Positions 1 through 8,985 of a stretch of DNA of 64,000 nucleotides are shown piece after piece. The DNA is from Sva-07 sp963715825 (GTDB lineage: Bacteria; Actinomycetota; Acidimicrobiia; Acidimicrobiales; Ilumatobacteraceae). Where the stretch lies: assembly GCA_963715825.1 (NCBI GenBank), contig CAVQSI010000041.1, positions 542,892 to 606,891 of the forward strand, read 5' to 3'. Each line of letters begins with the position of its first letter. Positions within the stretch are counted from its first letter, which is position 1. The notes below the pieces were generated by a model. The model was given only the letters and a program-made list of their open reading frames with translations. It did no database searches and had not been told where the DNA came from. A program made the position numbers and the translations under genes.

Positions 1-106
1 CCCGCACCGATGAGGGCGACGGCCGACGATGGTGCGGAGCCGAGACGAGGAGGGAGAGCGGACACGGGCCCCCGATTGTGCCAGCTCAACGGCGAATCGG
101 CACGGA

Positions 107-886
107 TCACCGTTGGTGCCGAGGACACCACACGGTGGTGCGGCCGCCGATCGAGAGCCGTTCGAGTGGCGCACCGTCACGTTCGCACGGCGGGCACGAC
201 GCACGCACCGCGGGACTCAGCACCCCGGTGGTGCTCCCACCCCGGGCGAGCATGATCGGAAGTCGACGACGGATCATCGATGCGAGCCGTTCCAGCTCCG
301 ATGCCGTCAAGGAGTCGACGCTGCGCCGAGGATCGAGCGCGGCCCACCACAGCACCTCGTCGACGCACAGGTTGCCGAGGCCAGCGACCACGTGCTGATC
401 CAGCAGCGTCGACTTGAGGACCCCGCGCCGCCCGTCGAGCGCCCGTGCCAGCCGCCGCGAAGTGACCTCGCTGAAGTCCACTCCCAGATGGTCGACGTCC
501 GGATCCAGCGAGATGTGCCCCAGCCGTCGGGGGTCGTTGAAACGCAGCGCCGGTGGAGCTGCCAGGCCGCCAGGCGTGGCGAACAGGGCGAGTCGGTCCC
601 ATGCGGGATCGTCACGTCCCGACGCGTACGCGAGGCGTTCGATCGACGCGTCGTCGTCGATCACCAGCCGCCCCGTCATGCCGAAGTGCAGCCCGATCGT
701 CGGGCCGTCGGTGTCGAGCAGCACCACCTTGCCGCGCCGGCGTACGCCGGTGAACGTCGCATGTTCGACTGCGACAGCGAATCCCTCCGGTACGGATCGG
801 TCGTCGACGACGGCGTCGACGATCGTCCGGCCGATCAGCGGTTCGCTCGCACGCCGCCAGATCTCGGCTTCGAGCCCCTCGGGCAC
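107..886 (-). CDS. Fpg/Nei-family DNA glycosylase
   Basis: A 259-residue formamidopyrimidine-DNA glycosylase/endonuclease VIII family protein, which would excise oxidised bases and nick the abasic site. Visible features are the N-terminal Pro2-Glu3 catalytic pair (MPEGLEAE), a conserved Lys53 in RRRGKVVLL, and the helix-two-turn-helix segment around residues 163-180 (AGLGNLCVDEVLW). A C-terminal zinc finger has ligands Cys231, Cys234, Cys254 and His257. The last ligand is usually Cys in Fpg, so the CxxH ending (CPRHQR) is a small oddity. The start is GTG at 886. The length is close to Fpg (about 270). Whether it prefers purine (MutM) or pyrimidine (Nei) lesions cannot be read from the sequence. 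It sits downstream of metX with a 37-nt gap, in the same direction. Confidence 0.9.
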   Translation of the reverse strand: MPEGLEAEIWRRASEPLIGRTIVDAVVDDRSVPEGFAVAVEHATFTGVRRRGKVVLLDTDGPTIGLHFGMTGRLVIDDDASIERLAYASGRDDPAWDRLALFATPGGLAAPPALRFNDPRRLGHISLDPDVDHLGVDFSEVTSRRLARALDGRRGVLKSTLLDQHVVAGLGNLCVDEVLWWAALDPRRSVDSLTASELERLASMIRRRLPIMLARGGSTTGVLSPAVRASCPPCERDGAPLERLSIGGRTTVWCPRHQR

Positions 887-923
887 GGTCAGTCGCTCCG
901 CACGGTCGATCGTCCGGGACGGG

Positions 924-2117
924 TCAGCCGGTCGACGAGGTCGACTTGGCGGCGTTGCCGAGGAACCGTTCGAGTGGCTCGGCGAGTTGATCGCTGTTGA
1001 TCAGGAACGCGTCGTGGCCGTGCGGCGAGTCGATCTCGACGTACTCGCTCGGCACGCCGTTGGCCGCGATGGCGTCGTGGATCTGCTGCTGCTGATAGGC
1101 GGGGTAGAGCATGTCGCTCCAGATGCCGACGGCCATGGTGGGCGCTGCCACGCGCAGCATCGCCCGCTCGAGCGACCCACGGCCACGAGCGACGTCGTGC
1201 AGGTCCATCGCCTTGCCGATCGAGAGATAGCTGTTGGTGTCGAAGCGTCGCGCCAGCTTCACGCCGTGATACTCGAGGTAGCGCTCGACCTCGAAGCGCT
1301 GCCACATGCCGAGCGTGTCGCCGACGGTGGCTTTGTCGGCGAGTTCCCGGCCGAAGCGGTCGGTGAACACGTTGTCGCTGCGGAACGTCACCTGCGCGAC
1401 CATGCGGGCGATCTCGAGGCCCTCGGCGGGGCCGTCACCGGGCTCGGCGTCGTAGTAGTCGCCGCCGCGCCACTTCGGGTCGAGGCGGATCGCTCGCCGC
1501 CCGATTGCGCCCCAGGCGATCTGCTGGGCCGTGGCCTGCATGCAGGTGGCGACCGCGATCAGCGAGCCCACCCGGCGCGGGTACATCACTGCCCATTCGA
1601 GCGCCTGCATGCCGCCCATCGACCCGCCGATCACCGACATCCATCGATCGACGCCGAGGTGCAGGCCGAGCTGCGCCTGGGCACGCACCATGTCACGGAT
1701 GGTGACCACCGGGAACCGCGAGCCGTACGGGTTGCCGTCGTGCGGATGCGGTGACGCAGGACCGGTCGAGCCCTGGCATCCGCCGAGCACGTTGGCGCAC
1801 ACGACGAAGTACTTCTCGGTGTCGATCGGCTTGCCCGGCCCGACGGTGTCGTCCCACCAGCCTGGCGTGGGATGGCCTCGCCCGGCGGGCCCGGCGGCGT
1901 GGCTGTCGCCGGTCCAGGCGTGACACAGCAGGATGGCATTCGAACCGTCGGCGTCGAGCCGTCCCCAGGTCTCGTAGGCCACCACCACATCCGAGAGTGC
2001 GACACCGCAGTCGAGTGCGAACCGGCGGTCGCGGGCAAACGTGAAGAACTGGCGATGCCCCGGCTCGTCGCCGGGCAACCAGGCGCCGGTCACCGGGAGG
2101 GGCGGAGGTGTGGTCAT
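924..2117 (-). CDS. metX: homoserine O-acetyltransferase MetX
   Basis: A 397-residue alpha/beta-hydrolase-fold homoserine O-acyltransferase, which transfers acetyl from acetyl-CoA to homoserine in methionine synthesis. The nucleophile elbow GGSMGG places Ser at about residue 166. The later WSDMLYP segment supplies the Asp and HGHDAFL the His. The family signature around residues 104-125 (VVCANVLGGCQGSTGP) is intact. The start was set at ATG 2117 (MTTPPPLPV), because the upstream in-frame extension is low-complexity and unlike the family. A TACCAT -10-like box on the minus strand (2164-2169) would give a leader of about 40 nt. Upstream lies a tandem hairpin repeat. No metY or metZ sulfhydrylase gene is nearby. 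Acetyl versus succinyl specificity is inferred from family resemblance only. Confidence 0.93.
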   Translation of the reverse strand: MTTPPPLPVTGAWLPGDEPGHRQFFTFARDRRFALDCGVALSDVVVAYETWGRLDADGSNAILLCHAWTGDSHAAGPAGRGHPTPGWWDDTVGPGKPIDTEKYFVVCANVLGGCQGSTGPASPHPHDGNPYGSRFPVVTIRDMVRAQAQLGLHLGVDRWMSVIGGSMGGMQALEWAVMYPRRVGSLIAVATCMQATAQQIAWGAIGRRAIRLDPKWRGGDYYDAEPGDGPAEGLEIARMVAQVTFRSDNVFTDRFGRELADKATVGDTLGMWQRFEVERYLEYHGVKLARRFDTNSYLSIGKAMDLHDVARGRGSLERAMLRVAAPTMAVGIWSDMLYPAYQQQQIHDAIAANGVPSEYVEIDSPHGHDAFLINSDQLAEPLERFLGNAAKSTSSTG

Positions 2118-2220
2118 CGGATCGAAGCGGGCCGACGCGATCGCCGCCGTTCCCGTCCGGCGCATGGTAGCAACGCCGGCCAACACCCCGCCGGGAGTTC
2201 CGCCTCCCTCCCCACAGCCG

Positions 2221-2328
2221 TCGCGATGAGCCAACGGGGCGCCGGCGCCACCCTTCGCTCATCGCGCCGCCCTGCCCCGCCGTCGCGATGAGCCAACGGG
2301 GCGCCGGCGCCACCCTTGGCTCATCGCG
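2221..2328. repeat. two tandem copies of a hairpin-forming repeat
   Basis: Two 46-bp copies (2221-2266 and 2283-2328) start 62 bp apart and differ at one base (C at 2256, G at 2318). Each copy is itself an inverted repeat, with ends GCGATGAGCC and GGCTCATCGC around a GGCGCCGGCGCC palindromic centre. The second copy pairs perfectly over its ends. They fill the 241-bp gap between the metX start and the DUF4262 gene end. They look like REP-type elements or a terminator of the gene ending at 2359. No coding potential was recognised in them. Confidence 0.85.
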
Positions 2329-2358
2329 AGTCGGGGGGACGCGGCGGGATGGTCGGCG

Positions 2359-2865
2359 TCAGGCGATGGTGCCGATGACGGGTTGGGCGAGGGCCATGCG
2401 CTGCTCGTAGCCGGTCTCGTACGGCATGAACCCGTTGCGATCCGGGTACATCAGCTGCACCAGCTCGAACGGTCGACCCTCGTACCAGGCCGTGGCGGTG
2501 GTGAAGTACGGCCCCCACGGGCCGAGGTCGACCGGTGCGAACAGGCAGCGCAGCTCGTTGTCGAGCAGCCCGACCACCTCGACACCGATCGGAATCTCCG
2601 TGCCGCCCCGACATGCATCCGCCACCAGCGTGAGCAGCCCCTTCGACGCCGAGGGGGTCAGGCCGAACACCGCCACCTCGGGGAAGCCCACATCGGCGGT
2701 GAGCCCGATCGTGTAGGCGTAGCCCGGTGTCGGCGGGGTGCTGTCGGCGTCGGGCTGGATCGCCTCGAGCGCCCATCCGTTCGTCTCGATCATGAAGTCG
2801 ATCTTGTCCCGATCGCTCATCGCCTCGAAGCGTTCGGCCAGGTGGTCGTCGGGATGGTCCTTCAT
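2359..2865 (-). CDS. DUF4262 family protein
   Basis: A 168-residue protein resembling the DUF4262 family, found in actinobacteria and of unknown function. The typical core is present: a Tyr-Thr-Ile-Gly-Leu segment (YAYTIGLTADVGFPEV), the LLVADACRGG-like helix, and a C-terminal region rich in Tyr and Trp (PWGPYFTTATAWYEG). No signal peptide or membrane segment is present. The start was set at ATG 2865. A minus-strand -10-like TACGGT box (2873-2878) ends 7 nt before it, implying a leaderless mRNA, and the longer frame beyond that is arginine/serine-rich junk. The next gene upstream (S9 peptidase) ends at 2891 in the same direction. Confidence 0.8.
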   Translation of the reverse strand: MKDHPDDHLAERFEAMSDRDKIDFMIETNGWALEAIQPDADSTPPTPGYAYTIGLTADVGFPEVAVFGLTPSASKGLLTLVADACRGGTEIPIGVEVVGLLDNELRCLFAPVDLGPWGPYFTTATAWYEGRPFELVQLMYPDRNGFMPYETGYEQRMALAQPVIGTIA

Positions 2866-2872
2866 GGCCTCG

Positions 2873-2878
2873 ACCGTA
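2873..2878 (-). promoter_or_regulatory. -10 box, leaderless start of DUF4262 gene
   Basis: Reading the minus strand, TACGGT lies 7 nt before ATG 2865. No Shine-Dalgarno sequence is visible between them. This decides the start codon. Confidence 0.5.
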
Positions 2879-2890
2879 GTGGCCGACCAG

Positions 2891-4789
2891 TCAGAGGTGC
2901 TCGATCTCGAACGCCGGTACGTCATCGGCCGGCTCGAACCCGAGTACCCGACCGTAGAAGTACAGGTCGGATTCGAACCAGCGTACGATCGAGTCGGCGG
3001 CCCGGAAGCCGTGACCCTCGCCCTCGAAGGACTGATACGCCACCGGCAGCCCGTTCGAGCGGAGCGCCTCGACGATCCGTTCGGAGTGCGCCGGGGGCAC
3101 GACGGTGTCGTCGCTGCCCTGCAGCACGAGCAGTGGCGCCGACAGACGCTCGGGGAAGTTGATCGGCGACCGTCGGGCGTACTCGTCGGCGGCCGCGGGC
3201 CACGGCCCGATCAGCCCGAACGTGTACCGCGACTCGAACTTGTGGTCGTCGGTGATCACCGCCGACAGGTCGGTGACGCCGTACAGGTTGGTCCCGGCGG
3301 CGAACACGTCGTGGTTGGCAATCGCCAGGAGCACGAGCGTTCCGCCCGAGCTCCCGCCCTCGATCACGAGCCGGTCGCCGTCGACGTCGCCCCGGTCGGC
3401 CAGGAACCGTGCAGCAGCGACCGCATCGTCGACGTCGAGCACACACCAGTTGCCCAGCAGCTTGCGCCGGTACGTGCGCCCGTACCGCGTGCTCCCCCGG
3501 TAGTCGACGTCAATGACGGCCACCCCACGGCTGGTCCAGAACCGGTGGCCGCGACCGGGCACGAGCCGACGCTGGGCCGACCCCGTCGGTCCGCCGTGGA
3601 CGAACACCATCAGCGGCGGCCGCTCGCCGTCGGGCAGCTCGGCGTCGGGATTGGCCGGTGCGTAGTACAGACCGTGCGCCACGTCACCTCCGCTCGTGGG
3701 GAACGTGACGACTTCCGGCTCAGGCAGGAACGCCGTGTCGAATCCGAGTTCGTGGCCCGCCCGCAGGACCTCGACCACGCCTCCGCGGACGCGCACCACC
3801 TCGTTGCTCGCCGTGTAGGAGCTGCCGACGAAGGTGTACCCGTCAGCCGCTCGCCGCAGCGAACCGATCACCGTGTAGGCCAGGTCGAGTTCCGCACCGT
3901 CGTCGACGCTGAGCCGGTCACCGTGGCGATCGCCGCGGACGTGGGCGCCCTCGGCGTGTCGGGCACCGCCGAACACCCAGTGCGGCTCGACGACCTCGAA
4001 CTCCCCGACGGCCGCCGGGGTGAGTTCACCCGTCGAGATGTCGACGCGGTAGAGGTTCCACCACTCGTCGCGATCGGTGACGACGACGAGCGTGCCGTCG
4101 CGCCACCACAGCGGCTCCTGCAGGGCTTCGTTGCCGTTGCCGACGAGTTTGCGGGCGTTGCTGGCCGACGCTCCATCGAGGTCGGCGATCCACAGCTCGG
4201 TCGAGTCCCACGGCATGTTCGGGTGCATCCACTGGATCCACACGATCGAGCATCCGTCGGGCGACACCCGTGGCGCTGCGTAGAAGTCGGCACCGGTCGC
4301 AATCACCTCGGTGCGCATCGAGCCGTCGGTTGCGACGGCGATGATCTCATTGACGGGCTGGCCCTCGCCGTGGCGCTCGTGGACGCAGACGAACCACTCA
4401 CCGTCCGGCGTCGGCCGGCCGTCGGCGTAGCGCAACGCCCGTGGCGAGTCGGGCTCGGGGGTCAGCAGCACCGGCTCGCCGCCCGGCTCGATCCGGCGCA
4501 GGCGTTGGTCGGCGAAGTCGACGTAGTAGGCCACACCCTCGGCCGCCCACCACGCCCCGCCCCCGTACTCGTGCACACTCGTGCGGACGTTCATCTCCGG
4601 GGCCGTGACGTCCGACGTCGTCCCCTTGCGCCACCGCACCAGCGTCGTACGGCCGCCGTTGTCCGGTCGGGACTCGGCCCACCACACGTCGTCGCCGTCG
4701 GGCACGACCTCGCTGATCCCCACCGACCCACCGACCAGCGAACGGGCGGTGATCGGAGACGGCCAGGTACCTGCGGGGTGCGTTGCCAT
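2891..4789 (-). CDS. S9 family prolyl-oligopeptidase-like peptidase
   Basis: A 632-residue serine peptidase of the S9 (acylaminoacyl/dipeptidyl peptidase) family, expected to cleave short peptides in the cytoplasm since no signal peptide is seen. The N-terminal 350 or so residues are beta-propeller-like, with repeated DG/WxxDG blade motifs. The C-terminal alpha/beta-hydrolase carries the nucleophile in EGGSSGGTL (Ser near residue 479), Asp in LQGSDDTVVPP (near 560) and His in GEGHGF (near 592). The HGGPTGSA oxyanion motif is also present. The start at ATG 4789 is supported by a TAACCT -10-like box on the minus strand 6 nt before it. The gene stands alone between DUF4262 and the APH-like kinase gene. 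Confidence 0.9.
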   Translation of the reverse strand: MATHPAGTWPSPITARSLVGGSVGISEVVPDGDDVWWAESRPDNGGRTTLVRWRKGTTSDVTAPEMNVRTSVHEYGGGAWWAAEGVAYYVDFADQRLRRIEPGGEPVLLTPEPDSPRALRYADGRPTPDGEWFVCVHERHGEGQPVNEIIAVATDGSMRTEVIATGADFYAAPRVSPDGCSIVWIQWMHPNMPWDSTELWIADLDGASASNARKLVGNGNEALQEPLWWRDGTLVVVTDRDEWWNLYRVDISTGELTPAAVGEFEVVEPHWVFGGARHAEGAHVRGDRHGDRLSVDDGAELDLAYTVIGSLRRAADGYTFVGSSYTASNEVVRVRGGVVEVLRAGHELGFDTAFLPEPEVVTFPTSGGDVAHGLYYAPANPDAELPDGERPPLMVFVHGGPTGSAQRRLVPGRGHRFWTSRGVAVIDVDYRGSTRYGRTYRRKLLGNWCVLDVDDAVAAARFLADRGDVDGDRLVIEGGSSGGTLVLLAIANHDVFAAGTNLYGVTDLSAVITDDHKFESRYTFGLIGPWPAAADEYARRSPINFPERLSAPLLVLQGSDDTVVPPAHSERIVEALRSNGLPVAYQSFEGEGHGFRAADSIVRWFESDLYFYGRVLGFEPADDVPAFEIEHL

Positions 4790-4795
4790 CCGCGC

Positions 4796-4801
4796 AGGTT
4801 A
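4796..4801 (-). promoter_or_regulatory. -10 box, leaderless start of S9 peptidase gene
   Basis: TAACCT on the minus strand ends 6 nt before ATG 4789, with no room for a ribosome binding site. Confidence 0.5.
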
Positions 4802-4829
4802 CGCGGTGCCTGGCACCGGCGTCACCGGG

Positions 4830-5870
4830 TCAGATCAGGCTGAAGGCGTCGAGATCGAGGGCTTGGCGGAGGTGGCGCTGGGCCATGGCGCCGAACATCG
4901 CCTCGCTGCGGTCGTTGAGCGTGACGATCTGCGATGCCATCGCCGCCACGGTGAGCCCGGCGAACGCGTCGCGTCGGTACTGCTCCCACACCCACGTCTC
5001 GTCGAGGGCGATGCCGTAGGCGTCGAGAGCTTCGAGGTACACCGCGACGAGCGCTCGCTCGTGCGCACGTCGGTCGTCCGGGAGCAGACCGGCGCCGATG
5101 AAGTACGACAGGTCGGTGATCGGGCTGCCGTGCGCCGGCGTCTGCCAGTCGACCACGGTCACCGGCGGGCCGCCCGCCGACGTGGCGAAGAGCATGTTGT
5201 CGAGGCGGTAGTCGCCGTGGGTGATCGCTTTGGGGCCGGTACGTCCCCCACGCCACGCCCCGATCGCCGACCCGAACCGCTCGGCCAACTCGAACTCCTC
5301 CGGGCTCAGATGCGACCGATAGGTGCCCGCGAACCCGGGGAAGAACATCTGCCACATCATCGCCAACCCGGCGCCGGCGTCGGCGTCGTCGCCGCGGTCG
5401 TGTTCGATCCAGTCGACGTCATGGAGCGTCGGGTCGTCCCACCTCGGGCCGTGCAACTTGGCCAGCTCACGGACGGCGTCGCGGGCTTGGTCGAGCGTGC
5501 ACCCCGCGAGCTGATCACCCTGTGCCGCCGGCGCCATGTCCTCGAGCACCAGCACGAAGGCGTTCGTCGCGGCGGTCCAGTCACCGTGCAAGCACGCAGG
5601 CACGCGCATGTCGACGGTCGACGCCAGGTCGAGATAGAAGCGGGTCTCGCGTTCGTAGTGGCGCAGCATCGCCGCGGTGGTCAAGCTGGTGTCGTCGGTG
5701 GCGGGAAGCTTCACCACCACCGAACGCGGCAGCCCCGCCTCGGCGTCGGGCATGGCGACGCGCACGTTGACGCCGATGTGGCCGTCGCCGATGCGCTGCT
5801 GGGTGATCGGCCCGACATCACCGCCGAGCACCGTCGAGAGCCAGTCGGAGGTCACATCTTCGGCACGCAT
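4830..5870 (-). CDS. APH-like phosphotransferase family protein
   Basis: A 346-residue protein of the aminoglycoside phosphotransferase/choline-ethanolamine kinase-like superfamily. The catalytic loop HGDYRLDNML and the metal-binding VVDWQTPAHG segment, both diagnostic, lie in the C-terminal lobe. An ATP-lobe lysine occurs in SVVVKLPA. The substrate is unknown. Relatives in actinobacteria are often annotated simply as phosphotransferase family, and a role in drug resistance should not be assumed. The start at ATG 5870 (MRAEDVTSDW) is supported by a minus-strand TACCGT box 8 nt upstream. The longer open frame past it is antisense to SURF1. It is divergent from SURF1 with about 45 bp between start codons. 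Confidence 0.85.
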   Translation of the reverse strand: MRAEDVTSDWLSTVLGGDVGPITQQRIGDGHIGVNVRVAMPDAEAGLPRSVVVKLPATDDTSLTTAAMLRHYERETRFYLDLASTVDMRVPACLHGDWTAATNAFVLVLEDMAPAAQGDQLAGCTLDQARDAVRELAKLHGPRWDDPTLHDVDWIEHDRGDDADAGAGLAMMWQMFFPGFAGTYRSHLSPEEFELAERFGSAIGAWRGGRTGPKAITHGDYRLDNMLFATSAGGPPVTVVDWQTPAHGSPITDLSYFIGAGLLPDDRRAHERALVAVYLEALDAYGIALDETWVWEQYRRDAFAGLTVAAMASQIVTLNDRSEAMFGAMAQRHLRQALDLDAFSLI

Positions 5871-5878
5871 GGCGCGGC

Positions 5879-5905
5879 ACGGTAGTGCTCGACGGCCGCT
5901 ACCGT
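5879..5905. promoter_or_regulatory. back-to-back -10 boxes for APH-like gene and SURF1
   Basis: ACGGTA at 5879-5884 (TACCGT on the minus strand) serves the leftward gene, 8 nt from ATG 5870. TACCGT at 5900-5905 serves the rightward SURF1 gene, 10 nt from ATG 5916. The two identical hexamers in opposite orientation leave no room for independent -35 regions without overlap. Confidence 0.45.
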
Positions 5906-5915
5906 CGTGCCCGAG

Positions 5916-6770
5916 ATGTCCGGGTCTGGCTACTCGTTCCTGCTGCGTCCGAAGTGGATTGCATTCCACCTGCTCGTGTTCGGATCGATCGCGTTGATGA
6001 TCTGGCTTGCGTTCTGGCAGCTCGATCGCCTCGACGAGCGTCGCGCCTTCAACGACCTCGTGGCCGCACAGATCGATCAACCGCCCGCCTCGCTCGACCA
6101 GTTGCTCGCCGAAGCCGGCGACGATCCCGAGTCGATCGAGTGGCGCCAGGTGATCGTCGCCGGGCAGTACGTGCCCGAGCAGATCCTGTGGTTCAACCGC
6201 TCGCAGGACGGCCTCGCGGGCGACAACGTGCTCACCGCGCTCGTCACCGACGCCGGCAACAGCACGGTGATCGTCAACCGCGGCTTCGTGCCGCTCGGCT
6301 TCGACGTCCCCGCGGCGCCGACCGGCGAGATCGAACTGCTCGCCCGCATCCGGATGCCGCAGGAGCGCCAGCGTGGCGAGCTGACCGACACCAACGACAG
6401 CGCCGACGCCGTGTCCGAGGTGCGCCGCATCGACCTCGGACAGCTCGCGGCGCAACTGCCCGGCGAGGTGGCGCCCGTCTACCTCGACCTGATCGACGCG
6501 ATTCCGGCAATCGGACCCAACGACCCCGTCCCGGTTCCGGCGCCGACCCTCGACGAGGGACCCCACCTGTCGTATGCGGCGCAGTGGTTCATCTTCGCGG
6601 CGTGTGTACTGGTCGGCTGGGTGCTCGCCGTCACCCGGTCGATTCGCTCGCGCCGTCGCGACGCGCTCACGGCCGCAGCAGCCGCGCCAACGACGCCGGA
6701 TTCCGACCCGCCAAACGACGTCGTAGCTGCCAGCTCGACGACCGGAACAGACGCGCCATCACCGCACTGA
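5916..6770 (+). CDS. SURF1 family protein
   Basis: A 284-residue SURF1-like protein, in other organisms an assembly factor for haem-copper cytochrome c oxidase. Two membrane helices frame a periplasmic domain, as is usual for SURF1: residues about 14-34 (HLLVFGSIALMIWLAFWQLD) and about 220-240 (WFIFAACVLVGWVLAVTRS). The WQLxRLxE segment after TM1 and the NRGFVPLG motif are typical. ATG 5916 is preferred over the in-frame GTG at 5907, because the TACCGT -10 box sits only 1 nt from the GTG. A cytoplasmic low-complexity tail of about 40 residues follows TM2. Its coding sequence overlaps the 3' end of the convergent cyclase gene by 104 bp. No oxidase subunits are nearby. Confidence 0.9.
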   Translation: MSGSGYSFLLRPKWIAFHLLVFGSIALMIWLAFWQLDRLDERRAFNDLVAAQIDQPPASLDQLLAEAGDDPESIEWRQVIVAGQYVPEQILWFNRSQDGLAGDNVLTALVTDAGNSTVIVNRGFVPLGFDVPAAPTGEIELLARIRMPQERQRGELTDTNDSADAVSEVRRIDLGQLAAQLPGEVAPVYLDLIDAIPAIGPNDPVPVPAPTLDEGPHLSYAAQWFIFAACVLVGWVLAVTRSIRSRRRDALTAAAAAPTTPDSDPPNDVVAASSTTGTDAPSPH

Positions 6771-7925
6771 CCTCGCGCGGTGGCGTGTCGACACGCAAGT
6801 ACGCGGTCCAGTCGCCGAGCGAGAGGTCGAAGAATGCGTCGAAGAAGCCACGAACCTCGTCGTCGTCGAGATCGAGCAGCACCTCGAGGCCGAAGTCGTG
6901 CAACACGCGAGTGCGCCGCATGGCCGCGGTCCACACCGCGTCGGCGATCGGTGCGGGGTCGACGACACCCGACGACGCGCTGAGCGCCTGACCGATGGCG
7001 GCAGCGACGCGTGGCGCGGCCCGGATCGATGCGGCCACCGAGAAACCGGTTGCGGCGTGCACGTAGCCCGCTGCCGCTCCGAAGGCGACGACCGGCTGGT
7101 CCGGGCCCGGGCGTGCCCCACCGAGCGGGATGCGCACGTACTCGGTGCGAACGGCGCCGGCCAACACGCTGTCGGGGTGCCGTCCGAGTCGGGCAGCGAG
7201 CCGCGGGAGCAGCGCGATCGGTTCGATCGCCGGTCGGGCGGCCAGCACGGTCTCCTCGACGAGCCAGCCATCGCGCATCGGCAACGAGTAGCAGAACGTA
7301 CTGACACCACTCGGCCCGACGCTCGACGGCGACCCGTCGGCCCCGAGCACCTGACGGAAGTCCATGAAGGTCGGCCTGCCGAGATCGCCCGACGGCGGCT
7401 CCGCCAGCACCACACCGAGCGCGGTCTGCCAGGCCGGTGGGCGTTCCGACTGGTTGCGGGCGAACCGGGCGGGCCACCCCGTCGCATCGACCACCACCAG
7501 CGCGTGCAGTGCAGACCCATCATCGAGTTCGAGCCGATGCCCGGCCCCGCTTCCGACACGTGCGGGCACGACCTGCTCGACCCGCGCCGGTCGGTGCTCC
7601 ACGGCCGCTCGCAACTCCGAGCGCAATCGGTCGTTGTCCAGGGTGGCGTAGGTGCGCGCCAGGCGGTGCACGCGTGCTCCGTGGGCCCACACCTCGGGGC
7701 TCGACGTCGCCACGACGGCGTCGACGTCGAGCAGTGCAGCGCCGGTGTCGTCGAGGAGATCATCGGTCCAGGTGCTGTACGTGGCGGTCCACGGAGCGTC
7801 GTCGCCGACGAGCACGACCTCGATGCCGAGGCGCTGGCACGCCCGCGCGAGCGCGCTGCCGGCCGGGCCGTCGCCGATCACGGCAACGTCGACGCGGGCG
7901 GCGACCGCGTCGCTCTCCGATTGGG

Positions 7926-7929
<4 letters not shown>
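6667..7929 (-). CDS. lycopene cyclase family flavoprotein
   Basis: A 420-residue FAD/NAD(P)-binding protein resembling lycopene beta-cyclases. The N-terminal dinucleotide fold is DVAVIGDGPAGSALA. Mid-protein motifs are VVDATGWPA and FMDFR. The C-terminal FGAAAGYVHAATGFSVA corresponds to the family GxxHPATGYS motif. The start is GTG 7929, giving a GTGA overlap with the upstream MBL hydrolase stop, so the two are probably translated together. No other carotenoid gene (crtB, crtI, crtE) is in the window, so cyclase activity is inferred from family resemblance and a related hydroxylating or reductase flavoprotein is possible. Its last 104 bp overlap the SURF1 gene on the other strand. Confidence 0.8.
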
Positions 7930-8891
<962 letters not shown>

Positions 8892-8985
8892 TCGGTCATC
8901 TTGACACGGCTCGTCCAGCCAGCGACGCCCGAGCGATGAGCCGAACGCCGTACACGGTCGGTTCGGTCATCTCCACCTGCGATCC

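Noticed and set aside
1..106. gene at the left edge
   Set aside because: Short frames here run into the antisense of the Fpg-like gene, and no motif or start signal supports coding.
2118..2220. SAM riboswitch upstream of metX
   Set aside because: The region has no recognisable SAM-I/IV core sequence; the stems seen belong to the tandem repeat.
2738..4843. 701-codon open frame on the plus strand
   Set aside because: Antisense to the S9 peptidase gene; no family features.
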